The position numbers and the translations under genes are program-made. The notes below the pieces were generated by a model. It did not search any database. It was not told where the DNA came from and saw only the letters and a program-made list of their open reading frames with translations. DNA of 64,000 nt from Vibrio methylphosphonaticus (GTDB lineage: Bacteria > Pseudomonadota > Gammaproteobacteria > Enterobacterales > Vibrionaceae): NCBI RefSeq assembly GCF_023634655.1, contig NZ_JAMKMS010000005.1, positions 62,001-126,000 of the forward strand, read 5' to 3'. Shown in pieces: positions 8,981 to 17,449 of this stretch (within the stretch, counting starts at the first letter, position 1; every line of letters begins with the position of its first letter).

Positions 8981-9505
8981 ATGAAAGTTATCGCATTTGG
9001 CGCAAGTACGAGTGGCACGTCAATCAACAAATTGTTAGCGACGTACGCAGCCAATCAAATTGAAGGTGCTGATGTTACGGTGCTAGACATCAGCCAATAC
9101 GATGTTCCTTTGTTTAGCGAAGACAAAGAAAAAGAAATTGGCCAAGCACAAGGTGCGAAGCAATTTCTAGATGACATTGCGCAAGCGGATGCCTTAGTGA
9201 TTTCTTATGCAGAACACAATGGCCACTATCCAGCGGCTTACAAAAATTTGTTTGATTGGGCGACGCGTATCGAACGTGAAGTGTTTGCTGGTAAACCTGC
9301 GGTTTATCTCGCTACGTCACCAGGTCCCGGTGGTGCAGCAACAGTATTGGCGGCAGCCACTAATTCGGCTCCTTACTTCGGGGGAAATGTGAAAGCAAGC
9401 GTCTCAGTACCAAGCTTTTATGATAACTTCGATATGGAGCAGGGTGTGATTCGAAATGATGATCTTGCTGCGCAGATTATATCTGCTGTTAATCAACTTA
9501 AATAA
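8981..9505 (+). CDS. NADPH-dependent FMN reductase family oxidoreductase
   Basis: 174 residues with a flavodoxin-like fold. The N-terminus MKVIAFGASTSGTSINKLL carries the phosphate-binding loop, and SYAEHNGHYPAAYKNLFDW followed by GKPAVYLATSPGPGG are the conserved blocks of the NADPH-dependent FMN reductase (ArsH/ChrR/YieF-like) family. Such enzymes reduce quinones, azo dyes or flavins; substrate cannot be told. The start has AAAGGAAT upstream. It is a monocistronic gene closed by the terminator at 9522. Confidence 0.85.
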   Translation: MKVIAFGASTSGTSINKLLATYAANQIEGADVTVLDISQYDVPLFSEDKEKEIGQAQGAKQFLDDIAQADALVISYAEHNGHYPAAYKNLFDWATRIEREVFAGKPAVYLATSPGPGGAATVLAAATNSAPYFGGNVKASVSVPSFYDNFDMEQGVIRNDDLAAQIISAVNQLK

Positions 9506-9521
9506 CGGTAGTTGAACGAAC

Positions 9522-9547
9522 AAAAAGGCGTGTTTAACGCCTTTTTG
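9522..9547 (+). terminator. Terminator after the FMN reductase gene
   Basis: AAAAAGGCG / CGCCTTTTT stem with a 7-nt loop, followed by GTTT, 16 bases after the stop codon. Confidence 0.87.
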
Positions 9548-9551
9548 TTTA

Positions 9552-9575
9552 TATTCCTATTCCTATTCCTATTCC
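9552..9575. repeat. Hexanucleotide repeat (TATTCC)4
   Basis: Four perfect TATTCC units directly after the terminator, outside any gene, between two converging genes. A perfect simple-sequence repeat of this kind can change copy number by slippage, but no promoter role is evident. Confidence 0.9.
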
Positions 9576-9634
9576 TATGCTTCTTGCCTTTCGGTGACGG
9601 TTCCATTTAACACCTCAGTTGTTCTTATCATTCG

Positions 9635-10195
9635 TTAGAATTTGTAGTCAACGCCCAAGAATAGCCCGTTAAGTTCATAGTCTTTATGAGATGAAATTTG
9701 GTTGAGTTCTAGGTTAATACCAATGTTTTGCGTGGCGGCGTAGCGAGCGCCTAAACCATAGCTTGCGCTATTTAGCATGTCTTTTTGGTGTTTCTTGTTA
9801 ATATCGTCATATTCGATTTGAGTGGATGTCACACCAATTAACCCGTAAAGCGAGATGGATTCAGTGACCGGATACATACCTTTTAGGTAGGCTGAAGTTT
9901 GATAGTTTGACTGAATGCTACTCGTGTGCGAATCGGTGCCTGATAATCGCGCCTCAATACCAAAGTACTCATTGAAGTCGTAACCTGCTTTTATCGCGCC
10001 TATCCCGGTATTTAAGTCCTTGTTATTTTCCTTAATAAAGTCGGTGAATTCGCTTTTCTGAGGGCCATAACCTAATTGAGCGCCAACATACGCACCACTT
10101 GCAGAAGCGAGCATCGGCGTAAGTAGAGCGGCAGCGAATAGTGTTGCACGTAGTGGTAATGTTGCACGTTTAGGTTGTGTGTTGAATGTTGTCAT
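9635..10195 (-). CDS. Outer-membrane beta-barrel protein (OmpA/OmpX-like porin family)
   Basis: 186 residues with a signal peptide (charged n-region NTQPKRATLPLR, hydrophobic LFAAALLTPMLASASG, cleavage after ASA). The mature part alternates polar and apolar residues with aromatic girdles and ends in GVDYKF, the C-terminal aromatic signature of outer-membrane barrels. The length suits an eight-stranded barrel. Function is unknown; it may be an adhesin-like or small-porin protein. A ribosome site AAGAG precedes the ATG. Confidence 0.8.
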   Translation of the reverse strand: MTTFNTQPKRATLPLRATLFAAALLTPMLASASGAYVGAQLGYGPQKSEFTDFIKENNKDLNTGIGAIKAGYDFNEYFGIEARLSGTDSHTSSIQSNYQTSAYLKGMYPVTESISLYGLIGVTSTQIEYDDINKKHQKDMLNSASYGLGARYAATQNIGINLELNQISSHKDYELNGLFLGVDYKF

Positions 10196-10340
10196 AGTGA
10201 ACTCTTAATTTTATCAGTGGTGTGTTGAGGCAGCATTATCAATAAAATTTCGATTGACTGTGACTAGGATACCTAGGGTTTTGTCATAGGAAGCGTGTTA
10301 TTGCCTAGTGAAATGGCGTTTATAGGTATTACGTGACGAT

Positions 10341-10375
10341 AAAAAAGCAGCGCTGAACAATCAGCGCTGCTTTTT
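10341..10375 (-). terminator. Terminator after the MFS transporter gene
   Basis: AAAAGCAGCGCTGA / TCAGCGCTGCTTTTT, a perfect stem with a 5-nt loop and T runs on both strands, 22 bases beyond the MFS stop. Confidence 0.9.
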
Positions 10376-10396
10376 GATAGAGGGAATCAACGATAA

Positions 10397-11662
10397 TTAG
10401 GCTTTTTGTTGACCCGGTACTTTAGCACTGACGGTTTCCGACGCGTTGTTTCGTTGCGCTGTAGTAGGGTCATTGGCAAGGTTGACTGCTTTAGATTTAT
10501 TAAATCCAATCACGACCATTACGGTTGCGACAACAATACATACTGCGCCCACTCCGACCTGACCTTGGAAGTCACCTGTAACCGTAAGGACTTGCGCTAA
10601 GATGGGGCCCAACGCTAAACCAACGGTACCAATTTCTGGGCCATAGGAGCTGAAGTAACCGGATTTATCTGTGGTCGCTAGAGCGGTATAGTAGCGAGCG
10701 TACATCATGTTCCATAACATAATGTAGAGTGTAGAAAATCCAAGGAACGAGATGGTATCTTGTGTACTTGCCATACCAAAACAGACGGCACCATTAACCA
10801 CACTTAAGGTGACAATGATGGTGGTGTGACTGAACTTTTTATCAATAATCGCCGTTAATATACCGCCGCCCACTGCCAATACAGAACCAATAGCCAGCAC
10901 TAACCCTACGTCTTCCGTTGAGGCTTGCATGTCAGCCCCAATGAGCTCGATGTATGGATAGATGATTCCTAAGCTTAAGCTATATACAAGAAATGCCCCG
11001 CCGACCCACATCATGGGAACAACAAAATGCTTCTTATCAATGCTAACCGCGCTATTGTTAGTAATTTCTTTGTCTTTATCAATTCGCCCATTATTTGGGA
11101 AAAACCAAAATGCCACTAGGCATAACGCCGACGCGAACATAAAGAATTGATAAAGCGCATTAAGACCATAGGTTGCCATTAACTCAGGGATTAAGACAAA
11201 CCACGTGATTAACCAAACGTTTAACGCTGCAATCATAAAGCCAAAATTACGTCCTGGATTTTTGGTGACACTCATACCCACTAAGCCCAGAGAGTAGCCA
11301 ATACCTTGACCGGTACCCGCAATCAGTCGACTGGTAATGAAGCTGTCAAAATCCGGAGCCGTCATACTTAAGTAGTTACCAATAATTAGAGCAAAGGCGG
11401 CAAGATAGCCGACGTAGCGCCAGTTTGTTCTACGAATTAAAAGCAACGAAAATAGTAAAGAAGAAAGGGCGGTTGCAAGTAATTCATACATGGCAATGCT
11501 CTCGATCTGAGCATCGTTTAGCGACATCGCTTCAGCGACACCACCGAGCATGAAGGGTAAAAAGTTAAACGCATTGGGCGCAAACATGACCAGCATTGTG
11601 GCGGCAATGATGAGCGCTTTAGAATCAATGGTTCGGGTGGGCCTCAAAAGGTGACTTAACAT
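10397..11662 (-). CDS. MFS transporter
   Basis: 421 residues with about 12 transmembrane segments and a central hydrophilic loop (FFPNNGRIDKDKEITNN). The motif TSRLIAGTGQGIGYSLG in segments 4-5 is MFS-like. No close functional relative is recognised, so the substrate is unknown. The ATG follows AGGAGAACACT. It lies downstream of, and in the same direction as, the acyl-CoA ligase, separated by a terminator, and its promoter region holds a GTACCC/GGGT inverted repeat like the ligase promoter, which suggests co-regulation and perhaps carboxylate uptake (inference). Confidence 0.85.
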   Translation of the reverse strand: MLSHLLRPTRTIDSKALIIAATMLVMFAPNAFNFLPFMLGGVAEAMSLNDAQIESIAMYELLATALSSLLFSLLLIRRTNWRYVGYLAAFALIIGNYLSMTAPDFDSFITSRLIAGTGQGIGYSLGLVGMSVTKNPGRNFGFMIAALNVWLITWFVLIPELMATYGLNALYQFFMFASALCLVAFWFFPNNGRIDKDKEITNNSAVSIDKKHFVVPMMWVGGAFLVYSLSLGIIYPYIELIGADMQASTEDVGLVLAIGSVLAVGGGILTAIIDKKFSHTTIIVTLSVVNGAVCFGMASTQDTISFLGFSTLYIMLWNMMYARYYTALATTDKSGYFSSYGPEIGTVGLALGPILAQVLTVTGDFQGQVGVGAVCIVVATVMVVIGFNKSKAVNLANDPTTAQRNNASETVSAKVPGQQKA

Positions 11663-11737
11663 AGTGTTCTCCTATCCATCCTAGATCAGGGTTGTTATCA
11701 GTATGTTAATAATGGGCTTCTAATAGGATTAACAGTA

Positions 11738-11754
11738 GTACCCAATTGGGTTAC
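11738..11754. promoter_or_regulatory. Candidate operator upstream of the MFS gene
   Basis: GTACCC-AATT-GGGTTAC, containing the perfect palindrome ACCCAATTGGGT at 11740-11751, 75 bases upstream of the MFS start. The same half-site GTACCC occurs in the inverted repeat at 13685 upstream of the acyl-CoA ligase, though with a spacing of 6 rather than 4. The binding protein is inferred to be the neighbouring LuxR-type regulator. Confidence 0.45.
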
Positions 11755-11831
11755 AGGGTTGTTAAATTTATGTTTGTTATATGTTTTGGTGTGTTTTGAG
11801 TTGAGTGGGTTTATCGATCAGGGTAAGAGAG

Positions 11832-11864
11832 TAAAAGGCAAAAGAGAGGCGGTTACGCCTCTCT
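11832..11864 (-). terminator. Terminator after the acyl-CoA ligase gene
   Basis: AGAGAGGCG-gtta-CGCCTCTCT stem followed on the minus strand by TTTTGCCTTTT. It sits 144 bases beyond the ligase stop, after the 17-bp repeat array. Confidence 0.8.
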
Positions 11865-11934
11865 GGGTATTGGGTATACATGGCTTTAGTATGTATTACG
11901 TGCAACCTAGCGAGATGAGTTAGTAGCCAAGTGG

Positions 11935-12019
11935 GTAAATTAACTAACTGCGTAAATTAGCTATGCTCGTAAATTCATTATGCACGTAAACTAACTTGGC
12001 ACGTAAACTAACTTAGCGC
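11935..12019 (-). repeat. Five 17-bp degenerate tandem repeats at the acyl-CoA ligase 3' end
   Basis: Five contiguous 17-base units (starting 11935, 11952, 11969, 11986, 12003 on the plus strand), each beginning GTAAA or GTAAAT. Read on the gene strand, the first unit encodes the last residues YALS and contains the stop codon at 12008-12010; the remaining units lie in the 3' UTR. Each unit keeps a TAG, TAA or TGA. Confidence 0.9.
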
Positions 12020-13624
12020 GTAATGGGCAAACTGGGCTCTTAAATCTTTTTTACTGAGCTTACCCGTTGCAGTATGTGGTAGGGAGTTGATGAACACGAC
12101 AGCATCAGGGATGCAAAACTTGGCCACTTTGCCATCAAAGTAGTCCAGCAGCTCCTGCTCCTTGATCTCAACTTGATGGGTCACAACAATAAGCAATGGG
12201 CGCTCGCCCCATTTAGGGTGTGAGACGCCAATGACAGCAGCCTCCTTAACATCGGGGTGACCAACGGCAATGTTTTCTAGTTCAATTGAACTTATCCACT
12301 CCCCGCCAGATTTAATGACGTCTTTGGAACGATCAGTGATCATCATATAACCATTTTTATCTATGCTGGCGACATCTCCGGTATCAAAATAGCCATTACT
12401 GTCTAGCTGTTCACCTTGTTTATAGTAACCAGAGGCGACCCAGGGACCTCGGACTTTTACCGAGCCGAATTGATGACCCGTCCACTCAAGTTCGTTCCCC
12501 TCCCAATCCTCAATACGAATATCCACGCCAAATACGACTCGACCTTGTTTTAACTTAGTGGCCATCTGCTGCGCTTTTCCTTGGGCTTTAATACTTGGGG
12601 TAAGTTGATTAAATGTGCCAAGAGGGCTCATTTCCGTCATTCCCCATGCATGATGGACAGAGACATTAAACAACTCATCAAATTCCGTAATGAGGAGCTC
12701 GGGACACGCTGAGCCTCCAACAACAATTCGGTTCAAGCTCGGCACTTGAGTATCGGTATTTTTTAAATGCTCGAGTAGCGTTAACCAAATTACGGGCACA
12801 CCAGCGGTCATGGTCACGCCTTCTTCATTAATGAGGCGTGTGAGCGTTGCACCGTCGGCCATCTTAGGCCCGGGTAGCACCAATTTTGTCCCGGTCATCG
12901 GCGCGCTGTAGGCCAGACCCCAGCCATTAACATGAAACATGGGGACGATGGGCATAACCGTTTCGTCTAATGAGAGGGCAAAAGCGTCGGGAAGTGCGCT
13001 GCCCATTGAATGTAAGACAGTAGAGCGGTGGCTATATAAGACGCCTTTTGGATTACCCGTTGTCCCTGACGTGTAACACAGTGAGCTCGCTTGGTTTTCT
13101 TTGATGTCAGGCCATGTAAATTGCGAGCTTTTATCTTGGATTAACGTTTCATAGTCTAGTAAGGCATCGACACCGTTGGTTGGTAGGTGTTGCGAGTCGG
13201 TCAGCGCGATGAACCGAGTCACGGTTGGCAGTTTTTCTTTAAGCTGTTCAATGAGTGGCATGAAGATAGGATCAAAAAAGACGATAGTGTCTTCCGCGTG
13301 ATTGATGATGTACTCGATTTGTTCTGGAAATAGGCGAGGGTTGACGGTATGTAGCACCGCTCCTGAACATGATACGGCGTAATAAAGCTCAAGATGTCGA
13401 TAATCATTCCATGCTAGCGTCGCTACTCTATCACCTTGCTTAACGCCTAAGTCTTGTAAAGCGTTGGCAAGTTGTCTAACTCGTTTAAACGCATCCTTTA
13501 GTGTGTAGCGATGATTAGGATTGTCATGGGTTATGGATACGACTTCGGTGTCACCATTCACTCTTTCTGCATGTCGCATTATTTCGGTGATAGTAAGTTG
13601 GCTGTTGATCATCTGTCCCTGCAT
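12008..13624 (-). CDS. Medium/long-chain acyl-CoA ligase (AMP-forming, AlkK-like)
   Basis: 538 residues of the ANL superfamily. The AMP-binding P-loop SLCYTSGTTGNPKGVLYSHR, the A5 motif AWGMTEMSP, the DTGDVASIDKNGYMMITDRSKDVIK hinge region and the catalytic lysine in TATGKLSKKDLR are all present. Overall order resembles AlkK-type fatty acyl-CoA ligases, which activate carboxylates to acyl-CoA via acyl-AMP. Two starts are possible, ATG 13624 and ATG 13612, neither with an ideal Shine-Dalgarno. It is divergent from the LuxR-type regulator, and the intergenic region holds an inverted repeat at 13685. Exact chain-length preference is not readable. Confidence 0.9.
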   Translation of the reverse strand: MQGQMINSQLTITEIMRHAERVNGDTEVVSITHDNPNHRYTLKDAFKRVRQLANALQDLGVKQGDRVATLAWNDYRHLELYYAVSCSGAVLHTVNPRLFPEQIEYIINHAEDTIVFFDPIFMPLIEQLKEKLPTVTRFIALTDSQHLPTNGVDALLDYETLIQDKSSQFTWPDIKENQASSLCYTSGTTGNPKGVLYSHRSTVLHSMGSALPDAFALSLDETVMPIVPMFHVNGWGLAYSAPMTGTKLVLPGPKMADGATLTRLINEEGVTMTAGVPVIWLTLLEHLKNTDTQVPSLNRIVVGGSACPELLITEFDELFNVSVHHAWGMTEMSPLGTFNQLTPSIKAQGKAQQMATKLKQGRVVFGVDIRIEDWEGNELEWTGHQFGSVKVRGPWVASGYYKQGEQLDSNGYFDTGDVASIDKNGYMMITDRSKDVIKSGGEWISSIELENIAVGHPDVKEAAVIGVSHPKWGERPLLIVVTHQVEIKEQELLDYFDGKVAKFCIPDAVVFINSLPHTATGKLSKKDLRAQFAHYALS

Positions 13625-14079
13625 AGTACGCCTGTTTGTTGGTTATTTGTTAAATATTATGTGCATTGTTGCACTTCTTAGTCTGTACCCTAAAGTGGGT
13701 ACAAGGCTTGTAAGTAAACGGTTTCAGTCTTATGTGGCGAGGGCTTGCGATGGTTTATCACGAAAAATATGAGACAAAATTGTGATGGGCGCTGTCAAAA
13801 AAGGGCATTGTTACTTTGTGATGTTAATTATATTTGCCACTATGGTAGAAATATCTAGTTACATTCATGTGTAAATCAGCACGCTGCAGAGTGATATAAG
13901 TGTATGACTATCGTCGAAGAGGTGATAAACGGTGAGTTTGCGCCTTGTTTGCTGAAAAACTAATAGTTCACAAGCGGCGTTGTGGGGTTTACGAATAGAT
14001 TGAAAGCGCGAAAATTGAGGAGAATGATTATTCGTGATAGATCCTTAATACAAACGCGGCAATGACGAAAGGAGTGTCT
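13625..14079. other. Divergent promoter region between acyl-CoA ligase and LuxR-type regulator
   Basis: 455 bases without a supported gene. Apart from the inverted repeat at 13685-13702, I see no terminator or RNA gene. The long stretch 13700-14060 upstream of the regulator is unexplained and may carry a leader or further operators. Confidence 0.5.
13685..13702. promoter_or_regulatory. Candidate operator: GTACCC-N6-GGGTAC
   Basis: A perfect interrupted palindrome GTACCC TAAAGT GGGTAC, 61 bases upstream of the acyl-CoA ligase start and about 380 bases upstream of the divergent LuxR-type gene. The half-site recurs at 11738. Two-fold symmetry suits a dimeric LuxR/FixJ-class HTH protein (inference). 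Confidence 0.5.
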
Positions 14080-14916
14080 ATGTCCTTACCTATGGAAGGT
14101 TGGCAAGTATTCTGTGATAGGTACCCTAGTGTAGTAAAAGCCATAGGGGAGGCGCAGTTTCTGTCCGAGTTATCACAGCTTGCGACGAATATTATTGATT
14201 ACGAAAGTCTAGTGGTTGTCGGGTTTAGCCAAGGCAAAGCGCCCGTGATGATTTACAACGACTCAGACTACTTTATTGATGAAGTTAAGAATAAAGAGCT
14301 ACTTAATACGCTTGTGCTTGACCCATTTTACCAGCTCATTCGTGCCGGAACGACGGATGGAGTGTATCGATTGGAAGATATTGCCCCAGATGAGTTCTAT
14401 ACCAGTGACTATTATCAGCAAGTCTATAAGCAAACTGGACTCAAGAAAGAGATTGGGTTGCTCATTAAATGTTCCGAAGAATTTAATGTAGTTTTGTCGT
14501 TAGGCCTTCGTAACCAAGATTCCGTGGAATGCGATGAATGCTGCCGATTAATGAACTATTTTGAGCTCATTCAAGCCGCAGTCAGTAAACACTTTCAAGT
14601 TGGAAAAGTTGAAGAGCGTACAATAGGACATCAACTCAATGACATATTTAGCAACTTTGGCAAAGACTTTCTGAGTGAGCGAGAGTGTCAGGTGACCCAG
14701 CTGGTATTACAAGGCTATTCGACCAAAGCCATCGCGCCGTTATTGGAAGTTAGCACGGAAACGGTAAAGGTGTATCGAAAACGAATACACAACAAGCTTA
14801 AGATATCCTCGCAGTCCGAGTTATTCTCTCTATTTTTGGAAGCGGCCTCTACGGTGCCATCTGACAGCAATATTGATCCATTAACGATCTATTTTGGTGG
14901 GCAGCACGTACACTAG
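14080..14916 (+). CDS. LuxR/FixJ-type HTH transcriptional regulator
   Basis: 278 residues. The C-terminal HTH (about residues 205-260) reads LSERECQVTQLVLQGYSTK then IAPLLEVSTETVKVYRKRI and HNKLKISSQSEL, the GerE/LuxR signature. The N-terminal 190 residues do not match a receiver or the autoinducer-binding domain by eye and probably sense a small ligand. The start is ATG 14080 because AAAGGAG lies 5 bases upstream; the ATG at 14062 lacks a ribosome site. Divergent from the acyl-CoA ligase; a role in controlling the ligase and MFS genes is inferred from position and the shared inverted repeat. Confidence 0.85.
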   Translation: MSLPMEGWQVFCDRYPSVVKAIGEAQFLSELSQLATNIIDYESLVVVGFSQGKAPVMIYNDSDYFIDEVKNKELLNTLVLDPFYQLIRAGTTDGVYRLEDIAPDEFYTSDYYQQVYKQTGLKKEIGLLIKCSEEFNVVLSLGLRNQDSVECDECCRLMNYFELIQAAVSKHFQVGKVEERTIGHQLNDIFSNFGKDFLSERECQVTQLVLQGYSTKAIAPLLEVSTETVKVYRKRIHNKLKISSQSELFSLFLEAASTVPSDSNIDPLTIYFGGQHVH

Positions 14917-14939
14917 GCCTCTACGGTGTACCCTGAAAG
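14844..14939 (+). repeat. 24-bp imperfect direct duplication around the LuxR-type gene stop
   Basis: GGCCTCTACGGTG occurs at 14844 and again at 14916, 72 bases apart (a multiple of three), with similar following bases (CCATCTGACAG versus TACCCTGAAAG). The second copy starts on the last base of the stop codon TAG. Downstream of the stop the frame remains open to about 15005, so the gene may once have been longer. Confidence 0.6.
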
Positions 14940-14945
14940 GGGACT

Positions 14946-14979
14946 AGGTTTAATGTTAAATATATTTAACATTAAACCT
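14946..14979. repeat. Perfect 34-bp palindrome
   Basis: The 17-base arm AGGTTTAATGTTAAATA is followed directly by its exact reverse complement with no spacer. It lies 30 bases after the LuxR-type stop codon. Both strands lack a T run after the arms, so it is not a canonical terminator; it could be a cruciform, a protein site or a Rho-independent-like stop in AT-rich RNA. Confidence 0.9.
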
Positions 14980-15147
14980 GTTGAAAGAGAGAGTCATTTT
15001 TCTTAGATCAACAATCTCCTTATCTGAACTTGCGCTTGAGCCGCGCAGGTGACTCCAGTTCCCCCAGTCTTTTTGGTAGTCAAAGGCTGGGTTTTTTTTC
15101 CAATCTAGTGGGATTACGCTGCTTCTAGTGGCATATATAATCACCAT
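14956..15147 (-). CDS. Short hypothetical ORF, doubtful
   Basis: A 63-codon frame on the minus strand with ATG at 15147; it reads VIIYATRSSVIPLDWKKN and later DWGNWSHLRGSSASS. The composition is protein-like and the DNA is otherwise without a gene, but its C-terminus runs into the 34-bp palindrome, there is no clear Shine-Dalgarno and I do not recognise a family. It may be a remnant. Confidence 0.25.
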   Translation of the reverse strand: MVIIYATRSSVIPLDWKKNPAFDYQKDWGNWSHLRGSSASSDKEIVDLRKMTLSFNRFNVKYI

Positions 15148-15718
15148 CCTAACGTCTTTCCCTCAATGATTTTCATGCCTTAATAGAAGCAAGAGCAGCT
15201 TGCGCTACTTCTATACAACGTGTCATCGGGCGATAATAATCTGTTTTTCATGCCGAACTGTGAATCACGACGACCTAACGAAAACTAAGTTTGATATCGC
15301 TGTGATAAATGTCACGTTTAGCTTTTTTTTGACATTTGATCATGCTGCATAAAAGGTAGAATGAAAACGAAATGTTAAATTATGTTGAGATTACTGGCGT
15401 ATTTCGCTGTTAATTGAGATAATTTTAGAGTTATCAATAGGTTTGCATGGTAGAGAAGCGTATTGTAGTAAATTATTTGTGTAATTATGCCAAGTAATGG
15501 AGCGATCTGCTGATTATTCGAGCAAACAGGAGTGTTATGCCATTTTCGTTACAAAATAATGGCAAATTACTTCGAAGGTTGGTAATGTGAACCGCAATCT
15601 TTGTATGGGTTTAGATTATTATGCTCAAGTTTCGAGCTAAATTAATCTAAAATGCTGTCCGTTCTAGCCCTATATAAAGACGTCATGGATGCAATAAAAA
15701 TTACTTGGAGTTAGATGC
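15148..15718 (+). other. Long upstream regulatory region of oppA
   Basis: 571 bases without a supported gene. It holds the CRP-like site at 15301, a TTGACA element at about 15329-15334 and an AT-rich segment near the start codon with TATATAA at about 15671. The distance implies a long oppA leader or several promoters. In enterobacteria oppA mRNA is a target of the GcvB small RNA; a comparable site cannot be judged by eye. Confidence 0.45.
15301..15316. promoter_or_regulatory. Candidate CRP binding site upstream of opp operon
   Basis: TGTGATAAATGTCACG fits TGTGA-N6-TCACA with one mismatch, just upstream of a TTGACA element. It suggests carbon-catabolite control of peptide uptake. Confidence 0.55.
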
Positions 15719-17350
15719 ATGTATAAGAACAAAATCACGCAAGCCCTTCTTCTAGGCGCGAGCATGGCAGTGGCTGCCACCTCTTTTTCTTCGCTTGCCG
15801 CAGATGTCCCTGCAGGTACAAAACTAGCAGATAAGCAAGAGCTTGTACGTGGTAACGGTACCGAGGTTGCAACACTCGATCCGCATAAATCTCAAGGTGT
15901 TCCAGAGTCTCACGTGATTCGTGATCTTCTTGAAGGCCTAGTAAACCAAGATGCAAACGGCAAAACTATCCCCGGTGTTGCTAAGTCTTGGGAAACGACA
16001 GACAACAAAACGTTTGTATTCCATCTTCGTGATGACGCGAAATGGTCAAACGGCGATCCTGTGACTGCGAATGACTTTGTCTTCAGCTTCCAACGCGCTG
16101 TCGACCCTAAAACGGCTTCACCATACGCTTGGTATATGGAATACACCAAGATGGCGAACGCGAAAGATATCGTCGCAGGTAAAAAAGATAAGAGCGAGTT
16201 AGGTGTTAAAGCACTAGACGAGCATACATTGGAAGTCACGCTTGATACTGCGGTTCCATATTTCGTAATGATGATGGGCCACACCACAGTGAAGCCTGTC
16301 CATCAAGCGACAGTAGAAAAATTTGGTGACCAGTGGACGAAGCCTGAAAACTTCGTTGGAAATGGTGCATTTGTACCAAATAAGTGGGTTGTGAATGAGC
16401 GTCTAGAGCTTGTTAAGAGCGATTCATACTGGGATCAAGGAAACACAGTTCTCACTAAAGTTACTTTCCTACCAATTGAAAACCAAGTCGCGGAAATGAA
16501 CCGTTTCTTGTCTGGTGAACTGGATTTCACTTATGAAGTGCCAAACGAGCATTTCCGTCGCCTACAAAAAGAGTACCCACAAGATGTCAACATCAAGGGT
16601 AACCTATGTACGTACTACTACCAGTTCAATGCACAAAAAGCGCCGTTTAATGATGTTCGTGTTCGTCAAGCGATGTCTTATGCCATGGACCGCGATATCA
16701 TTTCTAAAGCGATCTTAGGTCAAGGTCAAAAACCAGCGTACTTCCTAACGCCTGAAATTACAGCAGGCTTTGATCCAGTCACACCGGAATACGGTCAGTT
16801 GAGTCAGAAAGAGCGTATTGCTGAGGCGAAACGCCTTCTAGAAGAAGCGGGTTATTCTAAGAGCAACCCTCTAGAATTCGACCTGTTGTACAACACGTCT
16901 GAAAACCACAAGAAGATTGCAGTAGCGATTGCTTCAATGTGGAAGAAAGAGCTAGGTATTAACGCGAAACTTGAGAACCAAGAGTGGAAATCATACCTAG
17001 ACAGCAAAGACACAGGTAACTTTGACGTTGCACGTGCTGGCTGGTGTGGTGACTACAACGAAGCCTCTTCATTCCTAACGCTAATGGTAAGTGCAAATAC
17101 GACGGCAGGTCAGCACTACAAGAGCAAAGACTACGATGCAGTGATTGAGAAAGCACTAAACTCGACGTCAGAAGATGAGCGTACTCAACTTTACATTAAA
17201 GCTGAGAAGCTACTAGCGAAAGACATGCCAATTGCACCAATCTATCAGTACGTGACAACTCGTCTCGTATCACCTGAACTTGGTGGTTACCCTGAAGGTA
17301 ACGCAGAAGATAAGATCTACTCTAAAGATCTCTACATCAAAGCTAAATAA
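15719..17350 (+). CDS. oppA: Oligopeptide ABC transporter, periplasmic binding protein OppA
   Basis: 543 residues with a Sec signal peptide (MYKNKITQALLLGASMAVA, cleavage after LAA near residue 28). The solute-binding family 5 signature is seen as VIRDLLEGLVNQDANGKTIP followed by GVAKSWE, and the C-terminal Trp-Cys pocket region GWCGDYNEASSF matches OppA. It binds 2-5 residue peptides of varied sequence and delivers them to OppBCDF. A hairpin at 17377 between oppA and oppB probably lets oppA be made in excess. Ribosome site TTGGAG lies upstream of the ATG. Confidence 0.97.
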   Translation: MYKNKITQALLLGASMAVAATSFSSLAADVPAGTKLADKQELVRGNGTEVATLDPHKSQGVPESHVIRDLLEGLVNQDANGKTIPGVAKSWETTDNKTFVFHLRDDAKWSNGDPVTANDFVFSFQRAVDPKTASPYAWYMEYTKMANAKDIVAGKKDKSELGVKALDEHTLEVTLDTAVPYFVMMMGHTTVKPVHQATVEKFGDQWTKPENFVGNGAFVPNKWVVNERLELVKSDSYWDQGNTVLTKVTFLPIENQVAEMNRFLSGELDFTYEVPNEHFRRLQKEYPQDVNIKGNLCTYYYQFNAQKAPFNDVRVRQAMSYAMDRDIISKAILGQGQKPAYFLTPEITAGFDPVTPEYGQLSQKERIAEAKRLLEEAGYSKSNPLEFDLLYNTSENHKKIAVAIASMWKKELGINAKLENQEWKSYLDSKDTGNFDVARAGWCGDYNEASSFLTLMVSANTTAGQHYKSKDYDAVIEKALNSTSEDERTQLYIKAEKLLAKDMPIAPIYQYVTTRLVSPELGGYPEGNAEDKIYSKDLYIKAK

Positions 17351-17376
17351 TACCCCATAAAAAATATAACGATATA

Positions 17377-17420
17377 AGACACTGTGTGTGCGAAAGCACA
17401 CGCAGGGTCTCTTCTATTTT
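17377..17420 (+). terminator. Intercistronic hairpin between oppA and oppB
   Basis: TGTGTGTGC-gaaa-GCACACGCA core extended by AGAC / GTCT, with a loose T-rich tail CTTCTATTTT. A partial terminator or mRNA-protecting stem is the usual way binding-protein genes are overexpressed relative to permeases. Confidence 0.7.
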
Positions 17421-17449
17421 AAATTGTCACAGACTGGATGAGTGAGTTT

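Noticed and set aside
14928-14944. Third GTACCC...GGGGAC copy as a LuxR operator
   Set aside because: It lies in the duplicated segment after the regulator stop codon, is asymmetric, and no gene promoter follows it closely; more likely a by-product of the duplication.
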